From: Nocardioides marinus | Lineage (GTDB): Bacteria; Actinomycetota; Actinomycetes; Propionibacteriales; Nocardioidaceae | Assembly: GCF_013408145.1 (NCBI RefSeq) | Contig: NZ_JACBZI010000001.1 | Coordinates: 1,178,001 to 1,242,000 of the forward strand | Reading direction: 5' to 3' | Length of the DNA stretch: 64,000 nucleotides | Translations under genes and position numbers: made by a program | The notes under the pieces: model-generated | Seen by the model: the letters and a program-made list of their open reading frames with translations, nothing else | Told to the model about the DNA's origin: nothing | Database searches by the model: none | Shown: piece after piece, positions 44,669 through 56,336 of the stretch | Layout: every line of letters begins with the position of its first letter | How positions within the stretch are numbered: the first letter of the stretch is position 1

Positions 44669-47600
44669 CTACTTCTTGAACACCTGCAGCTCGGCCGCGT
44701 GGACCACGGTGCCGCGCTCGGAGCCCGTGGCGCAGTCGGTCGTGGTGATCGGGTCGTTGTCCAGCTCGCCGGCGTACCCGGCGAACCCGGTGCACTGGTT
44801 GTTGAGGACCACGAGCCGCACGGCCGAGGCCTTCGTGGGCTTGAAGGAGAACGAGCGCATGGCCTGCTTGGGAGCGGTCGGGCGCGGGCGGACGGCCGGG
44901 AAGGCGTCGGACCTCGAGGTGAAGACGCGCTTCCAGGTCGCCTTGCCGCTGGTGCAGCCCGTGGCGCAGACCTCGATCGCGAACTGTCGCAGCGCGGTGA
45001 ACCGCGAGCCCGACAGCTGGTCGATGTCGTCGGCACCGTCGACCGGGTTCAGCAGGGCGCTGACCTGGACCCGGCGGATCGTGGACTTCCTGCCCGCGAG
45101 GTCGACGGCCACGAAGGGCTTGGACTCGTCGACGTTGGCCTCGGTCACGCCGGCCCAGTTGGTGTCCTCGGTGCCGTCGATGAGCGCCTCGGTCTTGAGC
45201 GAGCCCTCGGTGGCGCCGATGACCTTCGCGCCGGCGGCGGACGCGGCCAGGTTGACGGCCCTGGGGAGCCGCACGGTCCGCTTCTGGCCCGCCTTGACGG
45301 TGAGGCCGAAGCGGTGGAAGCCGCCCTTGGGGGAGACGTAGAGCAGGTCGTAGCTGCCCGGCGCCATCGTCGCGGTCGCCTTGGTCCTCGTCCTCGGGAA
45401 GGTGTCGGCCAGTGGCGACGTACGCGCCTCGAACATGCCGACGTAGACCGACCCGGGTCCCGAGCCGCCCTTGAACGTCACGGTGGCGTTGTCGCCCTTG
45501 GGGGAGGCGAAGCCGCCGGTGACGACGTTCTCGTCGGTGGCGTCGATGACGGCGTTCTTGCCCATGCCGCGGCGGGCGAAGGCCTGCCACATGACCTTGA
45601 GGTCCTCGCCGCCGAAGCGCATCCGGTCGGCAGCCAGCATGGCGTCGCGGGCGTCGAGCATCGAGGTGCTGCCCTGCTGGAGCAGGAAGGCGTCGAAGAC
45701 CAGCTGGATCCAGCGCCGGTTGCCGGGGCAGTACTGCGGGGCGACGGGGGAGGCGTGGTCGGAGCCCTGGGCGCAGGCCAGCTGCAGGGCCTTGTCCTTG
45801 TAGGGGAACTTCTTGTTCCACTTCTCCACCAGCGCCTGGCGCACCTCCCACTGGGTGCCGCTCCAGATCTCGCCGTCGGCGTGGACCTGGACGCCGGTGG
45901 TGTCGTAGCCGTAGTTGGAGTAGTTCAGCGGGTTCTTGTTGATCGCGAAGTTGCGGATCGCGGTCTTCTTGTTCCCGGTGGCGTAGACGCCGACGGCGAA
46001 GATGTTGCCGCCGTTCTTGTAGCCGTGGCTGAACTGGTACTCCGCGGCGGTGAGGTCGCCCCAGGACTCGCCCATGGCACCGCCCTGGTCGGAGCCGATG
46101 CCCTCGTCCGGGCCGGCGATCATCCGGTTGGAGATGGCGTGGGTGTACTCGTGGCCGACGATGCCCATGTCGAGGCTGCCGTCGGTGCAGGGCGCGTAGA
46201 ACGCGCTCGCGGCCGGCTGGAAGAGGTACTGGTTGGTGATGCCGGGGACGCCGTCCTGCAGGGTGATCTGGTTGGCGTTGTTGCGTCCGGTGGCGACACC
46301 GGTGGCCTCGAACACCGGGCTGGTCAGAGCGCCGGCCTGCACGTTGCCGACCTCCGCGTCGGCAGGCACGCCGCCGCGACCGAAGTTGTCCAGCTGCAGG
46401 TTGTAGTTCTCCTCGGTGAAGCCGAGGTAGTAGCTGTAGTCGTGCATCCGGTTGTGGGAGACGAACAGGTTGCCGGTGACGAAGTCGATGTCGTTGCCGC
46501 CGGGCACCAGGTTGGTCGGGTCGCAGGCCGACTCGTTCCACGCGTCGGTGAACTCACCGGTGTAGGTGCGGGTCGGGGAGACCGGGGCCTGCAGCAGGCC
46601 ACCGGGGGAGAGCGGGCTGACCCAGGCCTCGTGGGTGTTGGCGTTGTTGCCGATGGTCGTCATCGACGACGCGCCGGCGACGTTGACCTGGTCCCAGGCG
46701 AAGGGGGAGGCCAGGTTTCGGAACGGGCCGGTGGGCATGGAGCAGTCGGGCGTGTCGACCCAGCAGCCGATGACGTCGTTGCCCGGGGTCTTGCCGACCT
46801 TCGTCGAGGACATCGACGGGTTCGCAGGGTAGTAGCTCCACGTCGGGTCGAAGCCGAGGCCGCCGCCGACCCCGGGGGTGGCCGTGTCGCTGGTCGAGAC
46901 GAGCAGGGCATAGGCACCGACGACCGCCGAGGCGTCGTCGAAGGGGCAGACCTGGGCGCTGTAGACACCGGCCTCCAGCGGCTCGGGAGAGGTCCAGGTG
47001 ACGACCTCGGGGCTGGTGAGCAGGTCACCGGTGTAGAGCAGCCGGTCCTTGGGGCCGAAGAACTTCACGACGACGTCGTCGACGGGCAGGGCCAGCGCCG
47101 CGGCGTTGAACGTGGTGGTCAGGTCGTCGGTCAGCTCGAAGGGGTGCTTGGGGCCGCACTGGGTGCTGCTGAAGGTGCCCTGGTAGACCTCCTGGACCGA
47201 GTCGTTCTCGACCTGGTGGGCGCGGTGCAGCACGTCACCGGTGACGGCGTCGACCATCAGCGTGTACGCGAAGGCCAGGCCGTCCTGGTTGTCGACGACG
47301 TTGGCCTCGTAGACCGGGCGCACGGTGCCGTCGGCCAGCGCGAGGGCGCGCAGGCGGACCTGCTGCTGCTCCGAGAAGCCGGGCACGGAGAGCCGGGTCC
47401 AGGGGGCGACCGAGCCGACGGCACGGTCGACGACGGTGCCGATCTTCTTCAGCGTGGAGCCGGTGATCGAGCGGCCGACGTTGCCGGCGGCCTCGACCCA
47501 GCCCTCGAGCGGGGTGAGGGTCGCGGCCGGAGCGGTCTGCGTCGTACGGACCAGGGAGGAGGAGACGTAGGCGATCTCGCCGCGGGAGACGCCCACGGTC

Positions 47601-48148
47601 ACCATCGAGCCGAGGGCGGGGGAGAGGTCACCGAAGCGCTGGCGAAACAGCACGGCGTGCCCGGCCGGGGCGGTCGGGCGGCCCTGGGCGTCGGGGTAGT
47701 CGGCGAGCTTCTGCTCGTTGACCAGCTCCAGGCCGGCCATCGCCGAGCGGGTCAGGCCGAAGAGGGCTGCGTTGTCCTCGAGGTAGGCGCGCGCAGCGAG
47801 GACCGGGTCGGAGGACGTCGCGCGGGCCAGGGCGCCATCGGCCCGGAGCAGCGAGCTCGGGGTGCCGAAGTCGTTCCAGCGCAGCGTGACCGCGCCGAGG
47901 CGGTCGGCCGCGCTGCGCTGGGCCGCGGTGGGCAGCACGCGACCGCGCAGGTCGAGGTCGGCCAGGCCGGGCACGGTGTCGCCGAGGGTGGCGACCACCC
48001 CGTCGACGACGTGCGGCAGGTCGGTGGTGGCGACGGTGGAGGGGGTGGCCAGGGCGGGGATCTGCGCGAGGCCCGGGACCAGGGTGGCGGTCATCAGGGC
48101 GAGGGCGGCCGTCGTGCGGCGCCGTGCGCGGGAGGGAGCAGTGGGCAT
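44669..48148 (-). CDS. Secreted M36 family (fungalysin-type) metallopeptidase
   Basis: A 1159-residue exported zinc peptidase. Signal peptide residues 1-34 (ALALMTATLVPGLAQIPALA), a fungalysin/thermolysin propeptide (FTP and PepSY-like, to about residue 330), then the M36 catalytic domain. The zinc motif HEYTH lies near residue 664, with the third ligand in GGAMGESWGDLTAAEY about 30 residues on. After the peptidase come a beta domain and a C-terminal discoidin-like (F5/8 type C) domain, marked by DGTEDTNWAGV and KPFVAVDLAG. A substrate- or cell-surface-binding role for the last domain is inferred. Its promoter resembles that of the subtilase. Confidence 0.94.
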   Translation of the reverse strand: MPTAPSRARRRTTAALALMTATLVPGLAQIPALATPSTVATTDLPHVVDGVVATLGDTVPGLADLDLRGRVLPTAAQRSAADRLGAVTLRWNDFGTPSSLLRADGALARATSSDPVLAARAYLEDNAALFGLTRSAMAGLELVNEQKLADYPDAQGRPTAPAGHAVLFRQRFGDLSPALGSMVTVGVSRGEIAYVSSSLVRTTQTAPAATLTPLEGWVEAAGNVGRSITGSTLKKIGTVVDRAVGSVAPWTRLSVPGFSEQQQVRLRALALADGTVRPVYEANVVDNQDGLAFAYTLMVDAVTGDVLHRAHQVENDSVQEVYQGTFSSTQCGPKHPFELTDDLTTTFNAAALALPVDDVVVKFFGPKDRLLYTGDLLTSPEVVTWTSPEPLEAGVYSAQVCPFDDASAVVGAYALLVSTSDTATPGVGGGLGFDPTWSYYPANPSMSSTKVGKTPGNDVIGCWVDTPDCSMPTGPFRNLASPFAWDQVNVAGASSMTTIGNNANTHEAWVSPLSPGGLLQAPVSPTRTYTGEFTDAWNESACDPTNLVPGGNDIDFVTGNLFVSHNRMHDYSYYLGFTEENYNLQLDNFGRGGVPADAEVGNVQAGALTSPVFEATGVATGRNNANQITLQDGVPGITNQYLFQPAASAFYAPCTDGSLDMGIVGHEYTHAISNRMIAGPDEGIGSDQGGAMGESWGDLTAAEYQFSHGYKNGGNIFAVGVYATGNKKTAIRNFAINKNPLNYSNYGYDTTGVQVHADGEIWSGTQWEVRQALVEKWNKKFPYKDKALQLACAQGSDHASPVAPQYCPGNRRWIQLVFDAFLLQQGSTSMLDARDAMLAADRMRFGGEDLKVMWQAFARRGMGKNAVIDATDENVVTGGFASPKGDNATVTFKGGSGPGSVYVGMFEARTSPLADTFPRTRTKATATMAPGSYDLLYVSPKGGFHRFGLTVKAGQKRTVRLPRAVNLAASAAGAKVIGATEGSLKTEALIDGTEDTNWAGVTEANVDESKPFVAVDLAGRKSTIRRVQVSALLNPVDGADDIDQLSGSRFTALRQFAIEVCATGCTSGKATWKRVFTSRSDAFPAVRPRPTAPKQAMRSFSFKPTKASAVRLVVLNNQCTGFAGYAGELDNDPITTTDCATGSERGTVVHAAELQVFKK

Positions 48149-48155
48149 GGCCTGC

Positions 48156-48181
48156 TCAACGTGTCCGCGAACCGGTGGTTA
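48156..48181 (-). promoter_or_regulatory. ECF-sigma-like promoter of the M36 peptidase gene
   Basis: Minus strand: TAACC (48181-48177), 15 bases, CGTTGA (48161-48156), then GCAGG. CGTTGA ends 7 bases before the ATG at 48148, so the message would be leaderless. The subtilase gene has the same two boxes. Confidence 0.5.
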
Positions 48182-48236
48182 TGCGTCCACCGCGACGAAA
48201 CACGCCGTTCACATCGGTCCTAGAGGTCCAGATGTC

Positions 48237-48266
48237 TTGGATCGTTCAAGTGATCGGGGTTAGCGT
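48237..48266 (+). promoter_or_regulatory. Promoter of glgP
   Basis: TTGGAT (48237-48242) and TAGCGT (48261-48266) are 18 bases apart, and TAGCGT ends 6 bases before the GTG at 48273, indicating a leaderless transcript. Confidence 0.55.
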
Positions 48267-48272
48267 TCGCGC

Positions 48273-50863
48273 GTGCGTGCCATCCGTCGCTTCACCGTCC
48301 GCCCCGTCCTCCCTCCCGCGCTGGCTGCGCTGAACGACCTCGCGCTGAACCTGCGCTGGTCCTGGCACCCACCGACCCAGGACGTCTTCGCCGCGGTCGA
48401 CGCCGACCTCTGGGAGCAGACCGGCCACGATCCCGTGCGTCTGCTGGGGGCCGTGGGTCGCGAGCGCTTCGAACAGCTGGCCGCCGACGAGACCTTCCTC
48501 GCCGACCTGGCCCGGGCCGAGGCCGACCTGGAGACCTACCTGACCGCACCGCGCTGGTACCAGCGCTCCGGTGGCGGCGCGGACGGCAGCGGGCCTCGCG
48601 CGATCGGCTACTTCAGCCCCGAGTTCGGCATCACCGCGGTGCTGCCGCAGTACTCCGGGGGCCTGGGCATCCTGGCCGGTGACCACCTGAAGGCGGCCAG
48701 CGACCTCGGGGTGCCGATCATCGGGGTCGGCCTGCTCTACCGCCACGGCTACTTCAAGCAGTCGCTGTCGCGCGAGGGCTGGCAGCAGGAGACCTACCCC
48801 GTCCTCGACCCCGACGAGCTCCCGATCTCGATGCTGCGCGAGCCCACCGGGGAGCCGGCCACCGTCTCGATCGCGATGCCGGGCGGCCCGGACCTGCTGG
48901 CCCGGATCTGGGTGGCCAGCGTGGGACGCGTCCCGCTGCTCATGCTCGACACCGACGTGGAGGGCAACCCCCAGCAGTACGTCGACGTCACCGACCGTCT
49001 CTACGGCGGCAACTCCGAGCACCGGCTGCGGCAGGAGCTCCTGCTCGGCATCGGTGGCGTCCGGGCGCTGCGCGCGTTCTCGAGGATCACCGGTCACGAG
49101 GCGCCCGAGGTCTTCCACACCAACGAGGGCCACGCCGGGTTCCTCGGGCTGGAGCGCATCCGTGAGCTGACGGTCGACCCTGCCGGGCCCGCCCTGGACT
49201 TCGACACCGCGCTCGAGGTCGGGCGCGCCTCGACGGTGTTCACCACCCACACCCCGGTCCCGGCCGGCATCGACCGGTTCCCCCGGTCGCTGGTGGCGCA
49301 GTACTTCGCCGACTCCGGCGCCTGCCCCGGCGTCCCCGTCGAGCGGATCCTCGCGCTCGGGTCGGAGGACTACGAGGGAGGCGACCCGGCCGTGTTCAAC
49401 ATGGCCGTCATGGGGTTCCGCCTCGCCCAGCGCGCCAACGGCGTCTCACAGCTGCACGGGCAGGTCTCGCGCGGGATGTTCCAGGGGCTCTGGCCGGCCT
49501 TCGACGAGGCCGAGGTCCCGATCGGCTCCATCACCAACGGAGTCCACGGCCCGACCTGGGTCGGACGCGAGGTCTTCGAGCTCGCCGCCCGCGCCGGGGT
49601 GGCGCCTGACTCCGAGCACGTCGACGCCTTCTGGGACGTTGTCGACTCGATCCCCGGTGAGGCCGTGTGGGCGACCAAGCGGGTGCTGCGCCAGCGCCTG
49701 GTCGAGGACGCCCGCCGGCGCCTGGCCAAGTCCTGGACCAAGCGCGGGGCGGCTAGCGCCGAGCTCGCGTGGATCGACTCCGCACTCGACCCCGACGTGC
49801 TGACGATGGGCTTCGCCCGCCGCGCCGCGTCGTACAAGCGCCTGACCCTGATGATGCGCGATCCCGAGCGGCTCAAGCGGCTGCTGCTCGACCCGGCCCG
49901 TCCGGTGCAGCTGGTGATCGCCGGCAAGGCACACCCGGCCGACGACGGCGGCAAGAAGCTGATCCAGGACATCGTCCGGCTCTCCGACGACCCCGAGATC
50001 CGGCACCGGATCGTCTTCCTGCCCAACTACGACATCGCCATGGCCCAGCCGCTCTACCCCGGCTGCGACGTGTGGCTGAACAACCCGCTGCGCCCCTACG
50101 AGGCCTGCGGCACCTCCGGCATGAAGGCCGCGCTCAACGGCGGTCTCAACCTCTCGGTGCTCGACGGCTGGTGGGACGAGTGGTACGACGGCGACAACGG
50201 GTGGGCGATCCCGACCGCCGACGGTGTGGAGGACGTCGACCGTCGTGACGACCTCGAGGCCGCCGCGCTCTACGACCTGATCGAGAACGAGGTCGCGCCC
50301 CGGTTCTACGACGTCGACGCCTCCGGGGTCCCGACCCGCTGGCTGGAGATGGTCCGGCACACGCTGAAGTCGCTGGGCCCCAAGGTGCTCGCGACGCGGA
50401 TGGTCCGCGACTACGTGCGCCAGCTCTACGCCCCGGCCGCCGCCACCGCCCGTGCCCTGAACAGCGACTACGCCGGGGCGGTCGACCTCGCCGCCTGGAA
50501 GCGCCGGGTCCTGGAGTCCTGGCCCGGGGTCCGGGTCGAGCACGTGGAGTCCAGCGGGGTGGGCGACTCCCCGGAGGTGGGGGCGTTGATGTCGACGCGC
50601 GCCTTCGTGGCGCTGGGCTCGCTTTCGCCGGAGGACGTGGAGGTCCAGCTGGTCCACGGGCGGACCACCGCCGAGGACGAGCTCCTGGACACCCGGACCT
50701 CCCTGCTGACCCTCGCCGAGAGCTACGAGGGCGGCCGGCACCGCTTCGACGGCGCCGTCGCCCTCGACTCCGCCGGGTCGTTCGGCTACACCGTCAGGGT
50801 GGTGCCGCGCCACGAGCTGCTCGCCTCCGACGCCGAGCTGGGCGTCGTGGCCCTGCCGACCGG

Positions 50864-50867
<4 letters not shown>
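48273..50867 (+). CDS. glgP: Alpha-glucan (glycogen) phosphorylase GlgP
   Basis: PLP-dependent GT35 phosphorylase releasing glucose 1-phosphate from alpha-1,4-glucan. The 864-residue protein is of the actinobacterial/archaeal-like subtype that starts RAIRRFTVRPVLPPALAALNDLALNLRWSW. Features include AIGYFSPEFGIT near residue 110, VFHTNEGHAGFLGLER near residue 290, and the PLP-lysine segment EACGTSGMKAALNGGLNLSVLDGWWDE near residues 610-635 (core GTSGMKAALNG). Divergent from the M36 gene. Its TAG stop lies within CTAG, which also encodes the stop of glgX on the other strand. Confidence 0.95.
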
Positions 50868-53056
<2,189 letters not shown>

Positions 53057-53164
53057 GTCGAGGATTGTGTCAGGGGTGGCACGATGCTCGGCGCGGGCCC
53101 AGCCGTCGCCACGTCCTCGGCGCCGCAGGGCCGCACCGGTGAGCGACGAGGAGAGGGAGAGTCG

Positions 53165-53944
53165 ATGGGTGAGTTCGTCCGGCTGGAGGTCGCCGACGGC
53201 GTCGGCACGATCCGGCTCGACCGTCCGAAGATGAACGCGATCAGCATCGCGGTCCAGGAGGAGCTGCGGGCCGCCGCGGCCGAGGCGACCGAGCGCGACG
53301 ACGTCCGCGCCGTCGTGCTGTACGGCGGTGAGCGGGTCTTCGCCGCGGGCAACGACGTGAAGGAGATGGCCGACATGTCCTACCAGGACATGGTCGCCCG
53401 CTCCGGCCCGCTCCAGTCGGCGGTGACGGCGATCGCGCGCATCCCGAAGCCCGTCGTGGCGGCCGTCAACGGCTACGCCCTGGGCGGGGGCTGCGAGCTC
53501 GCGCTGGCCGCCGACCTGCGGATCGCCGGCGAGCGCACGGTGATGGGTCAGCCCGAGACCCTGCTCGGTATCATCCCCGGCGCCGGCGGCACCCAGCGGC
53601 TGGCCCGCCTGGTCGGACCGTCGAAGGCGAAGGACCTCATCTTCAGCGGCCGCTTCGTCAAGGCCGACGAGGCGCTGGCGATCGGTCTGGTCGACCGGGT
53701 CGTCCCCGACGAGGAGGTCTACAGTGAGGCGCTGGCCTGGGCCGGGCAGTTCCGCTCGGCGGCCGGTCTGGCGCTGCGGGCGGCCAAGGAGTGCATCGAC
53801 CGGGGCCTGGGCACCGACCTCGAGACCGGTCTGGAGATCGAGCGGATGCAGTTCGCCGCGGTCTTCGCCACCGAGGACCGCACCACCGGCATGACATCCT
53901 TCCTCGAGAACGGGCCGGGCAAGGCCACCTTCGCGAGCAGGTGA
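53165..53944 (+). CDS. Enoyl-CoA hydratase/isomerase family protein
   Basis: Crotonase-fold enzyme of 259 residues. Oxyanion-hole segments are FAAGNDVKEMADM near residue 60 and LGGGCELALAADLRIA near residue 105; the two catalytic glutamates of true hydratases are present, in GGCELALAADL and QPETLLGIIPGAGGTQRL near residue 136. This favours hydration of 2-enoyl-CoA over other crotonase chemistry and would complete the acetoacetyl-CoA to crotonyl-CoA branch. GAGGAGAGGGAG precedes the ATG. It is followed by a small membrane protein after 8 bases. Confidence 0.92.
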   Translation: MGEFVRLEVADGVGTIRLDRPKMNAISIAVQEELRAAAAEATERDDVRAVVLYGGERVFAAGNDVKEMADMSYQDMVARSGPLQSAVTAIARIPKPVVAAVNGYALGGGCELALAADLRIAGERTVMGQPETLLGIIPGAGGTQRLARLVGPSKAKDLIFSGRFVKADEALAIGLVDRVVPDEEVYSEALAWAGQFRSAAGLALRAAKECIDRGLGTDLETGLEIERMQFAAVFATEDRTTGMTSFLENGPGKATFASR

Positions 53945-53952
53945 GGAGGGGC

Positions 53953-54282
53953 ATGGGCATCAAGGACAGGCTCTCGAGCGGGTCCTGGCGCACGCGCGTC
54001 GCGCAGCTGCTGTGGACCCTGTGCGTCCTCGCCGCCCTGGTCCTGGCGGTGGGCGCCCTGCTGGTGGCGATCGACGCGAACGAGGACAACGGCCTGGTCA
54101 GCTTCGTGCTGTCCGCGGCCGACGCCGTCGACCTGGGGGTCTTCTCCCGCGAGAACGGCATCCGCGAGTTCAGCGGGGAGTCCGCCGAGACCAAGAACGC
54201 CCTGGTCAACTGGGGCCTGGGCGCCGTGGTCTACCTGCTCGTGGGACGCCTGCTCGAGCGGGTGGTGCGCCCCGGCGCCTGA
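53953..54282 (+). CDS. Two-helix membrane protein, function unknown
   Basis: A 109-residue protein with helices at about residues 18-40 (LLWTLCVLAALVLAVGALLV) and 87-100 (ALVNWGLGAVVYLLVG), joined by a soluble loop with LGVFSRENGIREFSGESAETKNAL. I recognise it only as a small actinobacterial membrane protein type without assigned function. The ATG follows GAGGAGGGG and the enoyl-CoA hydratase stop by 8 bases, so the two are co-transcribed. Confidence 0.78.
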   Translation: MGIKDRLSSGSWRTRVAQLLWTLCVLAALVLAVGALLVAIDANEDNGLVSFVLSAADAVDLGVFSRENGIREFSGESAETKNALVNWGLGAVVYLLVGRLLERVVRPGA

Positions 54283-54350
54283 GGACGGGCCGGGTGGGGG
54301 CCGGGCGCGGTCCAGCCCGGTGGTGTGAGAAAAGCAACCGTAAACGCGTG

Positions 54351-54421
54351 TTACATGTCTGTTGACGCGAGGGTAGCCTCGCGATCGATCCCGAGAGCAC
54401 AGGAGGGGCCCCCCGGGGGCC
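54351..54421 (+). promoter_or_regulatory. etfBA promoter and leader with a hairpin after the ribosome site
   Basis: TTACAT (54351-54356) and TAGCCT (54374-54379) are 17 bases apart; the -10 lies inside the inverted repeat CGCGAGG/CCTCGCG (54366-54383). The ribosome site AGGAGG (54401-54406) is 24 bases before the ATG, but a GGCCCC/GGGGCC hairpin (54407-54421, 3-base loop) sits between them and would bring the effective spacing to 9. Confidence 0.55.
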
Positions 54422-54430
54422 GTCACCACC

Positions 54431-55219
54431 ATGAACATTGTTGTCTGTGTGAAGTACGTGCCCGACGCCACTGCCGACCGGCAGTTCGAGTCGGACAACA
54501 CCGTGGACCGCGTGGGCGTCGACGGGCTGCTGTCGGAGCTCGACGAGTACGCCGTCGAGCAGGCGCTCCAGCTCAAGGAGAAGGCCGGTGACGACACCGA
54601 GGTCACCGCCCTCTGCATCGGCCCGGAGAAGGCCGTCGACGCGGTGCGCAAGGCCCTGCAGATGGGTGCCGACAAGGGCATCCTGGTCTCCGACGAGGCC
54701 ATCGCCGGCTCCGACTACCTCGGCACGTCGCTGGTGCTGGCCGAGGCCATCAAGAAGATCGGCGTGCCCGACCTCGTGATGTGCGGCATGGCCTCGACCG
54801 ACGCCTCCGGCTCGGTCGTCCCGGCGATGCTCGCCGAGCGCCTCGACCTCCCGCAGGTCACCTTCGCCTCGGTCATCGAGACCCAGGGCGACCAGGTGCG
54901 CATCAAGCGCGACGGCGACACCGCCACCGAGGTCATCGGCGCCACCATGCCGCTGGTCATGTCGGTCACCGACCAGACCGGTGAGGCGCGCTACCCGTCG
55001 TTCAAGGGCATCATGGCGGCGAAGAAGAAGCCGCTGGAGACCTGGAGCCTGTCCGACCTCGGCGTCGACGCCGAGCTCGTGGGCCTGAACGCTTCGTGGA
55101 GCGCCGTCGAGGAGACCGCTGCCCGCCCGCCGCGCACCGCCGGCGAGATCGTCACCGACGAGGACGGCTCCGGCGCCACCGCGCTGACGGAGTTCCTCGC
55201 GTCGAAGAAGTTCATCTGA
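54431..55219 (+). CDS. etfB: Electron transfer flavoprotein subunit beta
   Basis: Beta subunit of the ETF heterodimer, which carries electrons from acyl-CoA dehydrogenases to the respiratory chain. The 262-residue protein starts NIVVCVKYVPDATADRQF, has the adenine nucleotide-binding fold of the family with ALQMGADKGILVSDEA near residue 77 and GMASTDASGSVVPAMLAERL near residue 118, and includes the ETF-beta recognition-loop/signature region around VIGATMPLVMSVTDQTGEARYPSFKGIMAAKKKP, whose core YPSFKGIMAAKKKP is near residue 194. etfA follows 30 bases downstream behind its own AGGAGAGGA site. Confidence 0.96.
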   Translation: MNIVVCVKYVPDATADRQFESDNTVDRVGVDGLLSELDEYAVEQALQLKEKAGDDTEVTALCIGPEKAVDAVRKALQMGADKGILVSDEAIAGSDYLGTSLVLAEAIKKIGVPDLVMCGMASTDASGSVVPAMLAERLDLPQVTFASVIETQGDQVRIKRDGDTATEVIGATMPLVMSVTDQTGEARYPSFKGIMAAKKKPLETWSLSDLGVDAELVGLNASWSAVEETAARPPRTAGEIVTDEDGSGATALTEFLASKKFI

Positions 55220-55249
55220 GCCGGGCTCGGATAGGAGAGGAACGCACAC

Positions 55250-56197
55250 ATGTCTGAGGTCCTGGTCGTCGTCGACGCAGTCGACGGCGCTGTCCGCAAG
55301 CCCACGCTCGAGCTCCTGGCCCTGGCCAAGAAGCTCGGCACCCCGTCCGCGGTCTACTTCGGTGGCAACGACGCCGCGGTGACCGACAAGCTCAAGGCCT
55401 TCGGCGCCGAGAAGATCTACGTCGTCGACGACGCCGAGATCAAGGGCTACCTGGTGGCCCCGAAGGCCGAGGCCCTGCAGCAGCTGGTGGAGAAGACCTC
55501 CCCGGCCGCCGTGCTCCTGGTCTCGGGCTACGAGGGCAAGGAGATCGCCGGTCGCCTGGCGATCAAGACCAACTCGGGGATCATCACCGACGCGGTCGAC
55601 ATCGAGGACGGCGGCGTGACCACGCAGTCGGTCTTCGCCGGCAACTACACCGTGAAGTCCAAGGTCACCAAGGGCACGCCGATCATCACGGTCAAGCCGA
55701 ACTCCGCCGCCCCGGAGGAGAGCGCCGGCGCCGGTGAGGTCGAGGCGTTCGCCGCGACCATCTCCGACTCGGCGAAGAAGGCCCAGATCGTGGCCGCCCA
55801 GCCGCGCAAGTCCACGGGTCGTCCCGAGCTGACCGAGGCCGCCATCGTGGTCTCCGGCGGTCGTGGCACCGGCGGCGACTTCGACCCGATCGAGGGCCTG
55901 GCCGACGCGCTCGGCGCCGCCGTGGGTGCCTCCCGCGCCGCGGTCGACTCCGGCTGGAAGCCGCACTCCTTCCAGGTCGGCCAGACCGGCAAGGTCGTCT
56001 CGCCGCAGCTCTACGTCGCCAACGGCATCTCCGGTGCGATCCAGCACCGCGCCGGCATGCAGACCTCGAAGACGATCGTCGCGGTCAACAAGGACGAGGA
56101 GGCGCCGATCTTCGAGCTCGTCGACTTCGGCGTCGTCGGCGACCTGCACGCCGTGCTGCCCGCTGCCACCGAGCAGATCGAGAAGCGCAAGGGCTGA
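55250..56197 (+). CDS. etfA: Electron transfer flavoprotein subunit alpha
   Basis: Alpha subunit of ETF, holding FAD. The 315-residue protein has an N-terminal domain I and the C-terminal FAD domain with [40 protein letters not shown], where SGGRGTG and SRAAVDSGW contact FAD. It continues with [28 protein letters not shown], the family signature. Paired with etfB. In this window acyl-CoA chemistry is abundant, so ETF could serve a methylsuccinyl-CoA or butyryl-CoA dehydrogenase located elsewhere. A strong terminator follows 21 bases after the stop. Confidence 0.96.
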   Translation: MSEVLVVVDAVDGAVRKPTLELLALAKKLGTPSAVYFGGNDAAVTDKLKAFGAEKIYVVDDAEIKGYLVAPKAEALQQLVEKTSPAAVLLVSGYEGKEIAGRLAIKTNSGIITDAVDIEDGGVTTQSVFAGNYTVKSKVTKGTPIITVKPNSAAPEESAGAGEVEAFAATISDSAKKAQIVAAQPRKSTGRPELTEAAIVVSGGRGTGGDFDPIEGLADALGAAVGASRAAVDSGWKPHSFQVGQTGKVVSPQLYVANGISGAIQHRAGMQTSKTIVAVNKDEEAPIFELVDFGVVGDLHAVLPAATEQIEKRKG

Positions 56198-56218
56198 TCA
56201 CAGCCTGTCGTTCCACGC

Positions 56219-56256
56219 ACGTCACCCCGTCGGTCCTCGGACCGGCGGGGTGACGT
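56219..56256 (+). terminator. 18-bp stem-loop terminator after etfA
   Basis: Arms 56219-56236 and 56239-56256 pair over 18 positions with one G-T wobble and a 2-base loop. It is the longest stem in the window and directly follows etfBA. It overlaps the first of four GACGTC sites. Confidence 0.85.
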
Positions 56257-56313
56257 CGTCTCCGGGGGACGTCATACCTCCCGCAGGGGTGGACGTCCCG
56301 TCCGCATGACGTC
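56252..56313 (+). promoter_or_regulatory. Four GACGTC palindromes with symmetric spacing upstream of proA
   Basis: GACGTC occurs at 56252, 56268, 56292 and 56308, with start-to-start distances 16, 24 and 16. The two 22-base pairs are imperfect direct repeats. The second pair covers the -35 region implied by the proA -10 TAGGCT (56324-56329). No regulator is assigned. Confidence 0.4.
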
Positions 56314-56336
56314 CCGGGCGCCCTAGGCTCGGGTCC

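Noticed and set aside
44398..44680. Long open frames across the repeat array giving repeated SSLALLAARPP-like peptides
   Set aside because: They are translations of the 61-bp DNA repeat, open in several frames at once because of GC bias, with no start signal or family match.
44408..48223. A 1271-residue plus-strand frame opposite the M36 peptidase
   Set aside because: Low-complexity Gly/Val/Asp composition typical of antisense frames in GC-rich DNA; the minus strand has HEYTH and a signal peptide.
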